The notes beneath the pieces were generated by a model. It worked only from the letters and a program-made list of their open reading frames with translations, made no database searches and was not told the DNA's origin. From positions 180,401 through 244,400 of the forward strand of contig JAFIDK010000004.1 in NCBI GenBank assembly GCA_017051695.1: 64,000 nt of DNA, given 5' to 3'. The position numbers were made by a program, and so were the translations under genes. The DNA comes from Algoriphagus aestuarii (GTDB lineage Bacteria > Bacteroidota > Bacteroidia > Cytophagales > Cyclobacteriaceae). Below are positions 63,669 through 64,000 of this stretch, piece by piece (the stretch's first letter is position 1; each line of letters starts with the position of its first letter).

Positions 63669-64000
63669 ATCATTGCGAGCCTGTCTGCCGATAGGCAGGG
63701 AGGCCCATAGGCCGACGTGGCAATCTAGATTTCAATAGCGCTTTCTTTTAACGAGATTGCTTCGCTCCTTCGTCACTCGCAATGACGGTCCAAAAACTAA
63801 TGCTCGAACGTCATTGCGAGGAGGCTTTTTTGCCGACGTGGCAATCTAGAATTCATTAGCACTTTCTTTTGACGAGATTGCTTCGCTCCTTCGTCACTCG
63901 CAATGACGGTCCAAAAACTAATGCTCGAACGTCATTGCGAGGAGGCTTTTTTGCCGACGTGGCAATCTAGAATTCATTAGCACTTTCTTTTGACGAGATT
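63669..64000. repeat. Tandem CATTGCGAG-type REP array
   Basis: tcattgcgag recurs at 63811 and 63932, a 121-base period. The first copy at 63670 is about 20 bases longer because of an extra inner palindrome (cctgtctgccgataggcagg). Units pair gtcattgcgag/ctcgcaatgac. The array is cut by the window end. Confidence 0.95.

Larger units (their letters stand above)
63458..64000. other. Non-coding right end: module 7 and REP array
   Basis: 543 bp without a gene. Module 7 occupies 63554-63655 and the tandem REP array runs from about 63670 past the window edge. Confidence 0.7.

Noticed and set aside
63477-63710. 77-residue plus-strand open frame
   Set aside because: Overlaps module 7 and the first REP unit; no homology-like features.

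Overview
The window looks like chromosomal DNA of a Bacteroidota bacterium, probably a Cytophagales member near Algoriphagus/Cyclobacteriaceae. This is inferred from gene content and base composition (roughly 40% GC, few Shine-Dalgarno sequences), not from a search. Typical content includes DUF4221- and DUF4136-type lipoproteins, an arylsulfatase lipoprotein, a Tat-exported Gfo/Idh/MocA oxidoreductase beside a DUF1080 protein, GSG/SGGS beta-repeat (DUF2807/DUF4097) proteins, CydAB and a REP-associated tyrosine transposase.

Layout. 1-6.9 kb: housekeeping and envelope genes (partial Tat protein, SDR epimerase, Cys-rich membrane protein, DUF4221 lipoprotein, cation efflux carrier, uracil-DNA glycosylase, DUF4136 lipoprotein, OmpA lipoprotein). 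7.0-11.7 kb: a minus-strand export operon of permease, ATPase and TolC-like channel. 11.7-15.3 kb: DUF1080/Gfo-Idh pair and a radical SAM protein. 15.5-63.5 kb: thirteen more ~800-residue FtsX/MacB-type permeases, all on the minus strand. They are interrupted by a sulfatase, three beta-repeat secreted proteins, an oxidoreductase/membrane protein/adenylate cyclase operon, two small hypotheticals, CydAB, a bestrophin and the transposase. The 14 permeases fill about 34 of 64 kb, yet only one ABC ATPase is present.

The most notable signal is regulatory. Seven operon starts on the minus strand carry the same non-coding module: a TGGCAY box (resembling a sigma-54 -24 element) followed after 5 bases by a TGGAA-like box. 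Upstream of it, at a nearly constant distance, is a cluster of three half-sites related to NCGnACA / TGTtCGC / GYGGnCA. The half-site 2+3 dyad begins 71-73 bp from the TGGCAY box in all seven. The modules precede the permease-ATPase-TolC operon, a three-permease set (20530-23001 leading), the DUF4097-permease pair, a four-permease set (44132-46558 leading), permease 46734-49157, the DUF2807-permease pair and permease 61052-63457. This suggests one regulon under an NtrC-type activator encoded elsewhere. In three cases the upstream gene's terminator lies between the operator and the promoter box.

Mobile and repeat content: CATTGCGAG-type REP elements at three places (a 121-bp tandem array runs off the right edge), a RAYT gene with a different palindrome embedded in frame, degenerate TACGAAGTAC-like repeats just after several stop codons, and one permease (41721-44120) that is clearly more GC-rich than its neighbours.
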